Assembly: GCF_000745855.1 (NCBI RefSeq)
Contig: NZ_JQKD01000027.1
Span: 24,829-88,828, forward strand
Origin: Xenophilus azovorans DSM 13620
GTDB lineage: Bacteria; Pseudomonadota; Gammaproteobacteria; Burkholderiales; Burkholderiaceae_C
DNA length: 64,000 nt
Direction of reading: 5' to 3'
The first letter of the stretch is position 1. Each line of letters starts with the position of its first letter. Shown here one piece after another: positions 8,182 through 17,197 of the stretch. Both the position numbers and the translations under genes were made by a program. Below the pieces are notes generated by a model. It saw only the letters and a program-made list of their open reading frames with translations, had not been told where the DNA came from and made no database searches.

Positions 8182-9897
8182 CTAGCGTTCCTTCACGTAC
8201 TGGCCCGGCGCATCGGCCAGCGCCTCGCCCATGCGCGGCGGCTTCACCCGCGCGCCGGAATGCGCGGCCAGCCACTGCTGCCACGCCGGCCACCACGAGC
8301 CGGCATGCTCCGGCGCCTGCGCCAGCCACTCGTCGGGCGCGAGGCCGTGTTCGCCGGCCGGGCGCGTCAGCAGGCGATGGCTGCGCCGCGAGTCGGGCAC
8401 GGGCGGGTTGACGATGCCGGCGTTGTGCCCGCCGGTGGTCAGGGCGAAGGTGATCTCGGCCGGGCTGAGGAAGTGCAGCTTGTGCACCGAGCGCCAGGGC
8501 GCCACGTGGTCGGTGAGCGTGCCCACCATGAAGGTCGGCAGGCGCAGGCTGCCCAGCGAGACGGGCCGGCCGTCGACCGGGAAGCGGCCCTCGCTCAGGT
8601 CGTCGTCGAGGAACAGGCGGCGCAGGTATTCGGAATGCATGCGCGCCGGCATGCGGGTGGCGTCGGCGTTCCAGGCCATCAGGTCGTTCATCGGCGCGCG
8701 CACGCCCAGCAGGTATTCGTTGACCATGCGCGACCACAGCAGGTCGTAGCTGCGCAGCATGCTGAAGGCCCCGGCCATCTGCTGCGCAGTGAGGTAGCCG
8801 GTCTGCTGCATCTGCGCTTCCAGCAGGCTGAGCTGGCTCTCGTCGATGAACAGGCCCAGCTCGCCGGGCTCGGAGAAGTCGGTCTGCGCGGCGAAGTAGG
8901 TGGTGGTCGCCAGCCGCTCGTCGCCGTCGCGTGCCATCGCCGCGGCGCCGATGGCCAGCAGCGTGCCGCCCAGGCAGTAGCCCGTGGCATGCACCTTGCG
9001 CTTCGGGCAGATGGCGTTGACCGCGTCGAGCGCGGCGCGCAGGCCGAGGTCGAGGTAGTCCTGCATCCCCAGGTCGCGCTCGGCCTCGTGCGGGTTCTTC
9101 CACGAGATGCAGAACACCGTGTGGCCCTGCTCGACCAGGTACTTCACCAGCGAGTTGTGCGGCGAGAGGTCGAGGATGTAGTACTTCATGATCCAGGCCG
9201 GCACGATCAGCACCGGCTCGGCGTGCACGGTGGGCGTGGCCGGCGCGTACTGGATCAGCTCGATCAGCCGGTTGCGCAGCACGACCCTGCCCGGCGTGAC
9301 GGCCACCTCGTGCCCGACGCGGAAGCGCTCGGTGCCGGCCGGCGGCGCGCCGTCGGCCTGGCGCTGCAGGTCTTCCGCCCAGTGGCCGAAGCCGCGCATC
9401 AGGTTGGCGCCGCCCTCGCGCAGCGTGCGCTCGATCACCACCGGGTTGGCCCAGGGCAGGTTGCCGGGCGAGAGCATGTCCAGCCACTGCCGCGCGCCGA
9501 AGGCCACCAGGTCCTCGTGGTGGCGCTCCACGCCGGGCACGCCGCGGGTGGCGGCCTCCCACCAGCGCTGCGCGGCCAGGAAGGATTCGCGCCACAGGCT
9601 GAACGGCCACTGCTGCCATTCGGGCGCGGCGAAGCGGCGGTCGGAGGCAACGTCGGCGGGCTCGGCATCGAACAGGCTGCGGCGCGCGAAGGCCGCCAGG
9701 TCCTGCATCTGCTGCAGGCCCTGCTGCGCCAGCAGGGCGCGCTTGCCGGGCGCCGACATGAGGTGGGTGCTCCAGTCCAGCGCGGCCAGCATGCCGGCCG
9801 CCGGCGAGAGCGCGCCGGTCGCGCGGGCCAGCGCGGCGCGGGCCAGGGTGTCGAGGTCCGAAGCGGGAGAGGCGTTGGAGGACGTGGTGCGGTGCAT
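8182..9897 (-). CDS. phaC: Class I poly(3-hydroxyalkanoate) synthase
   Basis: 571 residues, the usual class I length. The lipase-like box GYCLGG carries the catalytic Cys308; the Asp lies in the GTLTDHVAPW segment and the His in TTGGHNAG. The N-terminal PhaC_N region includes NPWANP-like (LPWANPVVIERTL) and PAWIMKYYILDL segments. It polymerises (R)-3-hydroxyacyl-CoA into PHA granules. It is the first gene of the leftward operon with fabI, maoC-pta and ackA, and its promoter region is shared with a divergent P-type ATPase and an FNR-like box. No phaA, phaB or phaP is adjacent, so this may be an accessory synthase tied to low oxygen. Confidence 0.94.
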   Translation of the reverse strand: MHRTTSSNASPASDLDTLARAALARATGALSPAAGMLAALDWSTHLMSAPGKRALLAQQGLQQMQDLAAFARRSLFDAEPADVASDRRFAAPEWQQWPFSLWRESFLAAQRWWEAATRGVPGVERHHEDLVAFGARQWLDMLSPGNLPWANPVVIERTLREGGANLMRGFGHWAEDLQRQADGAPPAGTERFRVGHEVAVTPGRVVLRNRLIELIQYAPATPTVHAEPVLIVPAWIMKYYILDLSPHNSLVKYLVEQGHTVFCISWKNPHEAERDLGMQDYLDLGLRAALDAVNAICPKRKVHATGYCLGGTLLAIGAAAMARDGDERLATTTYFAAQTDFSEPGELGLFIDESQLSLLEAQMQQTGYLTAQQMAGAFSMLRSYDLLWSRMVNEYLLGVRAPMNDLMAWNADATRMPARMHSEYLRRLFLDDDLSEGRFPVDGRPVSLGSLRLPTFMVGTLTDHVAPWRSVHKLHFLSPAEITFALTTGGHNAGIVNPPVPDSRRSHRLLTRPAGEHGLAPDEWLAQAPEHAGSWWPAWQQWLAAHSGARVKPPRMGEALADAPGQYVKER

Positions 9898-9968
9898 GCG
9901 GCAGGAAGGCGGAGGTCGGCGGGCGTGCAGTGCGGAGCGGGAGCGGCCGCGCGGCGCGGTCGACCGCA

Positions 9969-10000
9969 GGGTAGCGGCAACCGGCCGGCCGCCGCTACCC
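9969..10000. other. Perfect 10-bp inverted repeat in the phaC 5' leader
   Basis: GGGTAGCGGC (9969-9978) and its complement GCCGCTACCC (9991-10000) enclose a 12-base spacer. It lies about 70 bp upstream of the phaC ATG and downstream of the FNR-like box as seen from phaC. In RNA it would form a hairpin in the leader; as DNA it could be an operator. No T-run follows, so it is not a simple terminator. Confidence 0.5.
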
Positions 10001-10035
10001 TTCGCCTGCGTCGGACGCCGGGTATTGGGCTTCGA

Positions 10036-10049
10036 TTGATCCATGTCAA
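10036..10049. promoter_or_regulatory. FNR/Anr-type binding site between phaC and the P-type ATPase gene
   Basis: TTGAT-CCAT-GTCAA matches 9 of 10 defined bases of the FNR/Anr consensus TTGAT-N4-ATCAA. It is the only such site I found in the intergenic DNA of the window. Its centre is about 93 bp upstream of the ATPase ATG and about 146 bp upstream of the phaC ATG, so a class II (-41.5) activator position would fit either direction with leaders of about 50 and 100 nt. It points to activation of both arms under low oxygen. Confidence 0.72.
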
Positions 10050-10134
10050 TCAGAGCCGCGAATCCCGCCCATTGCCCGCACGCGGCACTGCCGTATTGCC
10101 CCCATCGCGGCGCCGGCTGTGGTTCCATCGGCGC

Positions 10135-12945
10135 ATGACGATGCCCGCCGCTTCTCTTGCCGCCGGATCCGCAGACACCGCCCCCTCTTCCGACACTCCC
10201 GCCGCCGCGCACGCCTGGCATGCGCTGGCGGCCGACGCCGCGCTCCAGCGCCTGGGCGCCTCGGGCGACGGGCTGCACGCCGACGAGGCGCGCCGGCGCC
10301 TGGCGCACCACGGCCCCAACGAACTGCCCACCGCGGCGCGCGTCTCGCCGCTGCGCCGCTTCCTGTCGCAGTTCCAGAACGCGCTGATCCTGTTCCTGCT
10401 GGCCGCCGCGGTGCTGGCGGGCGCGCTCGGCCACCTGGTGGACGCGGCGGTGATCGTCGGCGTCGTGCTGGTCAACGCCGTCGTCGGCTTCGTGCAGGAA
10501 GGCAAGGCCGAGGAGGCGATGGACGCGCTGCGCGCCATGCTGGCCCCGCATGCCCGCGTGCTGCGCGACGGCCACCGCGCCCAGGTGCCGGTGGCCGAGC
10601 TGGTGCCGGGCGACGTGGTGCTGCTGGAGGCCGGCGACCGCGTGCCGGCCGACCTGCGCCTGCTGCGCGCCCGCGGTCTGCTGGTGGACGAGGCGGTGCT
10701 CACCGGCGAGTCCGTCGCCAGCGTGAAGCACGAGGGCCCCGTCGCCGCCGACGCGGCGCTGGGCGACCGCGCATCGATGGCCTATTCCGGCACGCTGGTG
10801 GCGGCCGGGCAGGCGCAGGGCGTGGTGGTGGCCACCGGCCGCCACACCGAGATCGGCCACATCAGCAGCCTGCTGGGCTCGGTGCAGTCGCTGGTCACGC
10901 CGCTGCTGCGGCAGATCGATGCCTTCGGCCGGCGCTTCACGCTGTTCTGCATCGCGGGCGCGGCGCTGCTGTTCGCCTTCGCGGTCGGCGTGCAGGGCGC
11001 GGCGTGGCTCGACGCGCTGATGGTGGTGGTCGCCATCGCGGTGAGCCTGGTGCCCGAGGGCCTGCCGGCCGTCATCACCATCACGCTGGCCATCGGCGTG
11101 CGGCGCATGGCGGCGCGGCGCGCCATCGTGCGCCGGCTGCCGGCGGTGGAGACGCTGGGCGCCACCACCGTCATCTGCTCCGACAAGACGGGCACGCTCA
11201 CGCGCAACGAGATGACGGCCAGCCGCGTGGTGGCCGACGGCGTGACGATCGCCGTCAGCGGCTCGGGCTACGCGCCGGTGGGCGCGCTCGAACTGCCGCC
11301 CGGCTGCGGCGCCCTGCCCGCCCACGCGCGCCGGCTGATCGAATGCGGCCTGCTGTGCAACGACGCGCAGCTCGCGCAGCAGGGCGGCGAATGGAAGGTC
11401 GACGGCGACCCGATGGAAGGCGCCCTGGTGGCGCTGGCGGTGAAGGCCGGCCTGGACGCCGCCGCGCTGCGCGCCGGCCACCCGCGCAGCGACGAGATCC
11501 CCTTCGACGCGCAGCACCGCTTCATGGCCACGCTGCATGCGCGCGCCGATGGCAGCGCCGAGCTGCTGGTCAAGGGCGCGCCCGAACGCGTGCTGGCGAT
11601 GAGCACCGGCCAGCTCGACGCGCACGGCCAGGTCCGGCCGCTGCAGCCCGCGCAGTGGGAGGCCGCCATCGCCGAGGCCGCCGCCGCCGGCGAGCGCGTG
11701 CTCGGCTTCGCCGCCCGCCGGCTGCCTGCCCTGCCCGACGGCGCCGACGCGCTGGACTTCGGCGACGTGCGCGAACTGGTGTTCCTCGGCGTCATCGGCT
11801 TCATCGACCCGCCGCGCGCCGAGGCCACCGCCGCCGTGGCCGACTGCCGCAGCGCCGGCATCGCCGTGAAGATGATCACCGGCGACCATGCCGCCACCGC
11901 CGCCGCCATCGCCGCGCAGCTCGGCCTGGCCGAGCGGCCGGTGGTCGCCACCGGCGCCGACGTGGACGCCGCCAGCGACGAGGAACTGCGCGGCCTGGCG
12001 CGACGCGCCAGCGTCTTCGCCCGCACCAACCCCGAGCACAAGCTGCGCGTGGTGCGCGCCCTGCAGGCCGAGGGCCAGGTGGTGGCGATGACGGGCGACG
12101 GCGTGAACGACGCGCCCTCGCTCAAGCAGGCCGACGTGGGCGTGGCGATGGGCCACAAGGGCACCGACGCCGCCAAGGAGGCGGCGCAGATCGTGCTGGC
12201 CGACGACAACTTCGCCAGCATCGTCGCCGCCGTGAGCGAGGGCCGCACCGTCTACGACAACATCCGCAAGGTGATCGCCTGGACGCTGCCGAGCAACGGC
12301 GGCGAGGTGCTGGCCATCGTCGCCGCCATGCTGCTGGGCCTGACGCTGCCCATGACCACGCCGCAGATCCTGTGGATCAACATGATCCTGACCATCTCGC
12401 TGGGCCTGGTGCTGGCCTTCGAGCCGCCCGAGCCGGGCGTGATGCAGCGCCCGCCGCGCCGGCCCGAGGCGCCGCTGCTCTCGCCCTTCATGCTGTGGCG
12501 GGTGGCGGTGGTGTCGCTGCTGTTCATGGCCGGCAGCTTCGGCATCTTCTTCTGGGCCATGCACCGCGGCCACTCGGTGGAGCTGGCGCGCACCATGGTC
12601 GTCAACACGCTGTGCGTGCTGGAGATCTTCTACCTCTTCAACGTACGCTACCTGCACATGCGCTCCTTCACCTGGCGCGGCGCCAGGGGCACGCCGGCGG
12701 TGCTGGCGGCGGTGGCGCTGGTGGTGGCGGCGCAGCTCGCCTTCACCTACGCGCCATGGATGCAGCGCCTGTTCGACTCGCGCGCCGTGCCGCTGGTGGA
12801 CGGCGCGGCGATCCTCGCCATCGGCCTGGCCTGCATGGTGCTGCTGGAGATCGAGAAGGCGCTGCTGCGCCGCTGGGGCGTGTTCGAGGAACTGGCCGCG
12901 CCCCGCCCTTCGTCCTCGTCGTCCACCCGGGAGTCCTTCACATGA
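10135..12945 (+). CDS. P-type cation-transporting ATPase (P2/PMA2-like)
   Basis: 936 residues. Seen in order: a cation_ATPase_N region (about 25-95), the LTGES actuator motif, VPEGLPAVITI in M4, the phosphorylation motif DKTGTLT at 350-356, KGAPERVL in the nucleotide domain, the hinge GDGVND at 654-659 and about six C-terminal helices. In M6 the usual N-x-x-x-D calcium ligand pattern is not present (WINMILTISLGLV), so the ion is uncertain: Ca2+, Mg2+, Na+ or K+ all remain possible. It is divergent from phaC over an FNR-like box and coupled to the next gene by an ATGA overlap. Similar ATPases occur in low-oxygen loci of Burkholderia. Confidence 0.9.
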   Translation: MTMPAASLAAGSADTAPSSDTPAAAHAWHALAADAALQRLGASGDGLHADEARRRLAHHGPNELPTAARVSPLRRFLSQFQNALILFLLAAAVLAGALGHLVDAAVIVGVVLVNAVVGFVQEGKAEEAMDALRAMLAPHARVLRDGHRAQVPVAELVPGDVVLLEAGDRVPADLRLLRARGLLVDEAVLTGESVASVKHEGPVAADAALGDRASMAYSGTLVAAGQAQGVVVATGRHTEIGHISSLLGSVQSLVTPLLRQIDAFGRRFTLFCIAGAALLFAFAVGVQGAAWLDALMVVVAIAVSLVPEGLPAVITITLAIGVRRMAARRAIVRRLPAVETLGATTVICSDKTGTLTRNEMTASRVVADGVTIAVSGSGYAPVGALELPPGCGALPAHARRLIECGLLCNDAQLAQQGGEWKVDGDPMEGALVALAVKAGLDAAALRAGHPRSDEIPFDAQHRFMATLHARADGSAELLVKGAPERVLAMSTGQLDAHGQVRPLQPAQWEAAIAEAAAAGERVLGFAARRLPALPDGADALDFGDVRELVFLGVIGFIDPPRAEATAAVADCRSAGIAVKMITGDHAATAAAIAAQLGLAERPVVATGADVDAASDEELRGLARRASVFARTNPEHKLRVVRALQAEGQVVAMTGDGVNDAPSLKQADVGVAMGHKGTDAAKEAAQIVLADDNFASIVAAVSEGRTVYDNIRKVIAWTLPSNGGEVLAIVAAMLLGLTLPMTTPQILWINMILTISLGLVLAFEPPEPGVMQRPPRRPEAPLLSPFMLWRVAVVSLLFMAGSFGIFFWAMHRGHSVELARTMVVNTLCVLEIFYLFNVRYLHMRSFTWRGARGTPAVLAAVALVVAAQLAFTYAPWMQRLFDSRAVPLVDGAAILAIGLACMVLLEIEKALLRRWGVFEELAAPRPSSSSSTRESFT

Positions 12946-13826
12946 ACGCATCAGCCTCCTCCTCCCCGCCGCCGGCCCTGCTGCTGGCCACCGACCTCGG
13001 CCCGCGCTGCGACCGCGCGCTCGACCGCTGCGTGCAGCTCGCGCGGCAGTGGAACGCGCCGGCCGTCGCGCTGACCGTGGTGGACCCGTCGCAGCAGCCG
13101 CCGCTGCGCCCCTTCGACCGCCAGCCGCAGCCCTCGCCGCTGTCGGTGGCCGAGCGGCGGCTGCGCTGCGACCTGGCCGGCTCGCCGGTGGCGATGCGCG
13201 TGCGCGTCGAGCAGGGCGACGTGGCGGACAAGGTGATCGCCGCCGCGCAGGCCGAGGGCAGCGGCCTCGTGGTCACCGGCGTGGCGCGGCACGAGGCGCT
13301 CAGCCGCATCGTGCTGGGTTCCACCGTGGACGCGCTGGCGCGCCGCCTGCCGGTGCCGCTGCTGGTGGTGCGCTGCCGCGTGCGCGGCCCCTACCTGCAG
13401 GTGCGCGTGGCGACCGACTTCTCCGACGCCGCGCGACATGCGCTGGAGCAGGCGGCGCGCCTGTTCCCGCAGGCGCGCTTCACCGTCTTCCACGCCTTCG
13501 GCAACCCCTACCCGGTGCTGGCCGGCATGGACGCCGGCGAGGCCCGGCGCGCCGGCCACGACGCCGCCCAGCGCGAGATGCTGGCCTGGCTGGCCGAGGC
13601 CGACCTGCCGCAGGACACGCGCGAGCGCATCGAACTGGCGCTGGCGTACGGCGACGCCGCGCACCTGCTGTCGCAGCACGGCGAGCGCTGCCCGGAGGAG
13701 CTGATCGTGATGGGCACCCGCGGCCGCGGCGCCCTGGCCACGCTGCTCTTGGGCAGCACCGCGCAGCGCGCGCTGGAGATGGCCGAGGGGGACATGCTGG
13801 TCATCCCGCCTGCTCGAGACGCGTGA
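12942..13826 (+). CDS. Tandem-domain universal stress protein
   Basis: 294 residues made of two UspA domains (about 10-140 and 150-294). Both keep the ATP-binding G-2X-G-9X-G(S/T) type motif, read as GVARHEALSRIVLGST in the first half (less regular) and GTRGRGALATLLLGST in the second. The ATG overlaps the ATPase stop (ATGA), so expression is coupled. Tandem USPs are typical members of Anr/FNR-controlled anoxic-survival regulons. Cytoplasmic; no signal peptide. Confidence 0.92.
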   Translation: MNASASSSPPPALLLATDLGPRCDRALDRCVQLARQWNAPAVALTVVDPSQQPPLRPFDRQPQPSPLSVAERRLRCDLAGSPVAMRVRVEQGDVADKVIAAAQAEGSGLVVTGVARHEALSRIVLGSTVDALARRLPVPLLVVRCRVRGPYLQVRVATDFSDAARHALEQAARLFPQARFTVFHAFGNPYPVLAGMDAGEARRAGHDAAQREMLAWLAEADLPQDTRERIELALAYGDAAHLLSQHGERCPEELIVMGTRGRGALATLLLGSTAQRALEMAEGDMLVIPPARDA

Positions 13827-13835
13827 GGCGGGTGG

Positions 13836-14123
13836 TCAGGCCGTCGGGCGCTGCTCGAAGGCGGGAGGCAGTTCCCCATCATCCGCCGCTTCGCCCACCT
13901 CGACACGCGTGACCTGCGCGGCCGGCGGCCCCTGCCGCGCCCAGCCGGCCAGCGCCTGCACGGCCGCCGCATCGCCGGCAGCCACCGCCTCGACCGTGCC
14001 GTCGCGCCGGTTGCGCACCCAGCCACGCAGGCCCAGCGCCTCGGCCTGCTGCACCATGGCCCAGCGATAGCCCACGCCCTGCACGCGGCCGTGGATGACG
14101 AGATGCTGGCGGAGGTCCGGCAT
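13836..14123 (-). CDS. acyP: Acylphosphatase
   Basis: 95 residues, full length for the family. The phosphate-binding loop is seen as [11 protein letters not shown], with the catalytic Arg in GRVQGVGYR and the Asn in [12 protein letters not shown]. It hydrolyses acyl phosphates such as acetyl phosphate or carbamoyl phosphate. It converges on the universal stress protein gene with 9 bp between stops. Its closeness to a Pta/AckA locus that makes acyl phosphates is suggestive, though the gene is on the opposite strand of the ATPase-USP arm. Confidence 0.92.
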   Translation of the reverse strand: MPDLRQHLVIHGRVQGVGYRWAMVQQAEALGLRGWVRNRRDGTVEAVAAGDAAAVQALAGWARQGPPAAQVTRVEVGEAADDGELPPAFEQRPTA

Positions 14124-14146
14124 GGAAGGCTCCTGTTCGTTGCACG

Positions 14147-15436
14147 TCAGCCGCGCCCGAAGCGCCGAGGATCGAAGGGCGCCAGCTCGGGCCAGGCGCG
14201 GCGCTCGGCCAGCAGCCGCGCCACCCACCGTCCGGTGCGCGCCGAGCCGCCCAGGCCCACGTGGCCATGGCCGAAGGCGAGCACCACGTCGTCGCTGCCG
14301 CGCGCCAGGCCGATGCAGGGCAGCCCGTCGGGCAGGCTGGGGCGGTGGCCCAGCCACGTCGTCACCTGCGCGGGCGGGACATCGAGCGCCGGGAACATCG
14401 AGGCCAGGTGCCGGCGCAGGATCTCGGCGCGCCGCCAGTCGGGCGCCGCCGCCAGGCCGGCGATTTCCACTTGGCCGGCGGCGCGCAGGCCGTCGCGCAT
14501 CGCGTGCACGATCAGCTTGCCGTCGGCGGCCATCATCGGCGTGCGCGGGCCGGGCGCCGTCACGCCCGGCAGCACGACGTGGTAGCCGCGCTCCGATTCG
14601 AGCGGCACCGGCGTGCCCGCCTGCGCCGCCAAGTCCCCCGAACGCGCGCCGGCGCTGATGACGGCAGCGTCGGCCGGCAGCTCGCCCGCATCCGTCAGCA
14701 CGGCGCGCAGACGGCCGCCCTCGATGCGCAGGCCGGTCGCGCGGGCTGCGCGGCGCCGTGCGCCCATGCGCTCGGCATGGCGCGCCAGCGCGGCCACGTA
14801 GGCGCCCGGCTGGCGGCAGTGGCCGGCCTCGGGCACGAAGATGCCGAGCGTGTAGCGCGCGTCGAGGTCGGGTTCATGCGCCCGCAGTTCGGGCTCGGCC
14901 CATTCCTCCCACTGCACGCCGCAGCGGGCCCGCACGCGCCAGGCCAGCGCATCGCCCTCGAATTCGGCGCGCGAGCGGTACACGTGCAGCAGGCCGCGCT
15001 GCTCGACCAGCTCGGGCACGCCGGCCTCCCGCGCCAGCTCGCTGTGCAGCGCAGGCGCGTCCGCGAGCAGGGTGCGCAGCGCCTCGGCGATGCGCTGCAC
15101 GCGCGCCTCGGTCCAGCCCGAGGCGAGGTAGCGCAGCAGCCACGGCAGCGCGCGCGGCAGGTGGCCCCAGCGCACCGCCAGCGGGCCGAGCGGATCGGCC
15201 AGCCAGCCGGGCACCTTGCGCCAGGCGCCGGGCAGCGCCGGCGGCACCACCGAATGCGAGGAGAACCAGCCGGCGTTGCCGAAGCTGCTCGCCTGTTCGC
15301 CGCCCGGCTCGCCGGGCTCCAGCAGCGTGACCTGCAGCCCGCGCCGCAGCGCCTCGATGGCGCTGGCGCAGCCCACCGCGCCGGCGCCGATCACCACCAC
15401 GTGGCGCTGTCCGCCGCCCGATGCCGTCGTGCTCAT
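14147..15436 (-). CDS. D-amino-acid dehydrogenase-like FAD oxidoreductase
   Basis: 429 residues of the DAO/DadA superfamily. The N-terminal dinucleotide fold reads [39 protein letters not shown] and the late [18 protein letters not shown] segment resemble DadA. It probably deaminates D-amino acids oxidatively, passing electrons to the respiratory chain, but related glycine or proline oxidases cannot be excluded. The ATG at 15436 leads straight into the FAD fold. It is followed by acyP 23 bp downstream. Confidence 0.85.
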   Translation of the reverse strand: MSTTASGGGQRHVVVIGAGAVGCASAIEALRRGLQVTLLEPGEPGGEQASSFGNAGWFSSHSVVPPALPGAWRKVPGWLADPLGPLAVRWGHLPRALPWLLRYLASGWTEARVQRIAEALRTLLADAPALHSELAREAGVPELVEQRGLLHVYRSRAEFEGDALAWRVRARCGVQWEEWAEPELRAHEPDLDARYTLGIFVPEAGHCRQPGAYVAALARHAERMGARRRAARATGLRIEGGRLRAVLTDAGELPADAAVISAGARSGDLAAQAGTPVPLESERGYHVVLPGVTAPGPRTPMMAADGKLIVHAMRDGLRAAGQVEIAGLAAAPDWRRAEILRRHLASMFPALDVPPAQVTTWLGHRPSLPDGLPCIGLARGSDDVVLAFGHGHVGLGGSARTGRWVARLLAERRAWPELAPFDPRRFGRG

Positions 15437-15467
15437 GCAGGGATGGTAGGCACGGCCGCGCCGGGCT

Positions 15468-17123
15468 TCATCGGCGGTGCCTGAAAGTCCACAGCAGCAC
15501 GATGAGCGCAGCCACCGTGAGCGCCAGGCCGAGCAGCCCGAAGACGGGAATGCCGCCCCACGTCGGCCCCCAGCCCAGCACCCGCGGCGCCAGGCCGAGC
15601 ACGAAGGCGGCGGCCACGATGGCGATGGCCAGCCGGGTGGCCGCACGCTCCAGTGCATCGGCGATGCGGTCGAAGTGCCGCACCTCCACCTCGGCATGCA
15701 CCCGGCCTTGCTTGAGGTGATGCAGCACGAGCCGCAGCACCTGCGGCAGGTCGTCGGCCATGTCGTAGAGCTGCGCGGCCGCGGCCCTGCCGCGCGCGCC
15801 GACGGCACCCGCCGAATAGCGCGCAGCCATGGCGCTGCGCACCATCGGCGCCACGGTGGCGACGAGATCGAGCGCCGGGTCGAGCCGCCTGAGCATGCCG
15901 TCGGCCGTCGCCAGCGCCTTGAACAGCAGCGCCAGGTCGGCCGGCAGGTACAGGCTCGCGCCGCGCACGATGGCCATGAAGTCGTCGATCGCCTGCACCA
16001 GGTCGTGCACGCCGCCGCCGTGCCGGGCGACGAAGCGCTCGGCGCCGGCCGCGAGCGCGGCGACGTCCGGCGCGCCGCCCTCGGAAAGATCGAGCATCAC
16101 GCCGACCAGCGCATCCGCGTCGCCGCCGACGATGGCGGCCAGCAGCGACAGCAGCTGCTCGCGCCGCCGCGGCGACAGGCGACCGACCATGCCGAAGTCG
16201 ATGAAGGCCACGCGATCGCCCGGCAGCGCGAAGAGGTTGCCCGGATGCGGATCGGCATGGAAGACGCCGCCGTCCAGCACCATCTGCAGGAAGGCCTGCG
16301 CACCGCGCCGGGCCACGCGCGGGCCGTCCAGCCCCTGCGCCGCGAGCTGCGCGGAATCGCCTGGCGTCACGCCCTCGACGAAATCCATCGCCAGCACGCG
16401 CTCGGTCGTGTAGGCCCAATGGATGCGGGGGATGCACACGTCCCCGCGCCCGGCCAGCTCGGCGGCCACGGCCTCGGTGTTGCGCGCCTCCTGCGTCAGG
16501 TCCATCTCCTCGCGCAGCGCCGCGTGCAGTTCGGCCAGCACCTCGCGCGGGCGGTAGCGCGTGAGCGCCGGCCAGTGCTCCGCCGCCAGCGCGACGAGCT
16601 GGCCCAGCAGCCGCAGGTCGGCATCGATGCGGCGGCGCAGGCCGGGCCGGCGCACCTTCAGCGCGATGGCGCGGCCGTCCGGCAGCTGTGCGCGGTACAC
16701 CTGGGCCATCGACGCGGCCGCGATCGGCTCGTGCGCGAAGCCGGGGAAGATGCCGTCCACCGGCCCGCCCAGGTCCGCCTCCAGGCGCGGGCCGATCTCC
16801 TCCCAGGGGACAGGCGCGGCGGCGGCATGCAGGCGCTCCAGCTCGCGCGTCCACTCCGGCGGCAGCAGGTCGGCACGGGTGGCCAGCATCTGGCCCAGCT
16901 TGACGAAGGTCGGCCCCAGTTGCTCCAGCGCCATGCGCAGGCGCTGCGCGGTACTCGCCTCGCGCACCTCCGCGCTGAGGGCATCGTCGCCGCCGCCGGC
17001 CGGCAGCCAGCCGGCCAGGCGCAGGCGCCGGGCCACGTCGCCCAGCCCGTGCCGCAGCAGCACGCCGACGATTTCCTGCAGGCGCTGGCGATCGCGCACG
17101 GCGACCATGGCGGTCTGGAGCAT
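15468..17123 (-). CDS. ubiB: UbiB/AarF (ABC1) family atypical kinase
   Basis: 551 residues with the UbiB hallmarks: the inhibitory KxGQ motif as FVKLGQMLATRADLLPPEW, the Ala-rich loop segment, the ExD motif in EMDLTQEARNTE, the catalytic DPHPGNLFAL and the metal-binding FIDFGMVGRL. Two C-terminal membrane helices (about 495-545) anchor it. It assists ubiquinone biosynthesis or lipid extraction. I chose the ATG giving MLQTAMVAVRDRQRL; an upstream in-frame start would add 30 residues and no clear ribosome site was seen for either. The isolated position and the missing ubiE/ubiJ neighbours mean it could be a UbiB paralogue. Confidence 0.83.
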   Translation of the reverse strand: MLQTAMVAVRDRQRLQEIVGVLLRHGLGDVARRLRLAGWLPAGGGDDALSAEVREASTAQRLRMALEQLGPTFVKLGQMLATRADLLPPEWTRELERLHAAAAPVPWEEIGPRLEADLGGPVDGIFPGFAHEPIAAASMAQVYRAQLPDGRAIALKVRRPGLRRRIDADLRLLGQLVALAAEHWPALTRYRPREVLAELHAALREEMDLTQEARNTEAVAAELAGRGDVCIPRIHWAYTTERVLAMDFVEGVTPGDSAQLAAQGLDGPRVARRGAQAFLQMVLDGGVFHADPHPGNLFALPGDRVAFIDFGMVGRLSPRRREQLLSLLAAIVGGDADALVGVMLDLSEGGAPDVAALAAGAERFVARHGGGVHDLVQAIDDFMAIVRGASLYLPADLALLFKALATADGMLRRLDPALDLVATVAPMVRSAMAARYSAGAVGARGRAAAAQLYDMADDLPQVLRLVLHHLKQGRVHAEVEVRHFDRIADALERAATRLAIAIVAAAFVLGLAPRVLGWGPTWGGIPVFGLLGLALTVAALIVLLWTFRHRR

Positions 17124-17197
17124 GGGGATTCCGGAGGAAGGCAGAGGTAACGAACGGACAAGGATAGCGGCGCAGGCCGGGCCTATCATGCCGGCCG

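Noticed and set aside
6559..10134. Plus-strand open frame joining onto the ATPase gene
   Set aside because: It is antisense to the MaoC-Pta, fabI and phaC genes; the true ATPase starts at 10135 after an FNR-type box.
9898..12951. Very long open frame on the minus strand running through the P-type ATPase and into phaC
   Set aside because: It is antisense to a complete, motif-perfect ATPase and is rich in His/Gln/Arg as expected of a GC-bias shadow. Only the part below 9897 is real (phaC).
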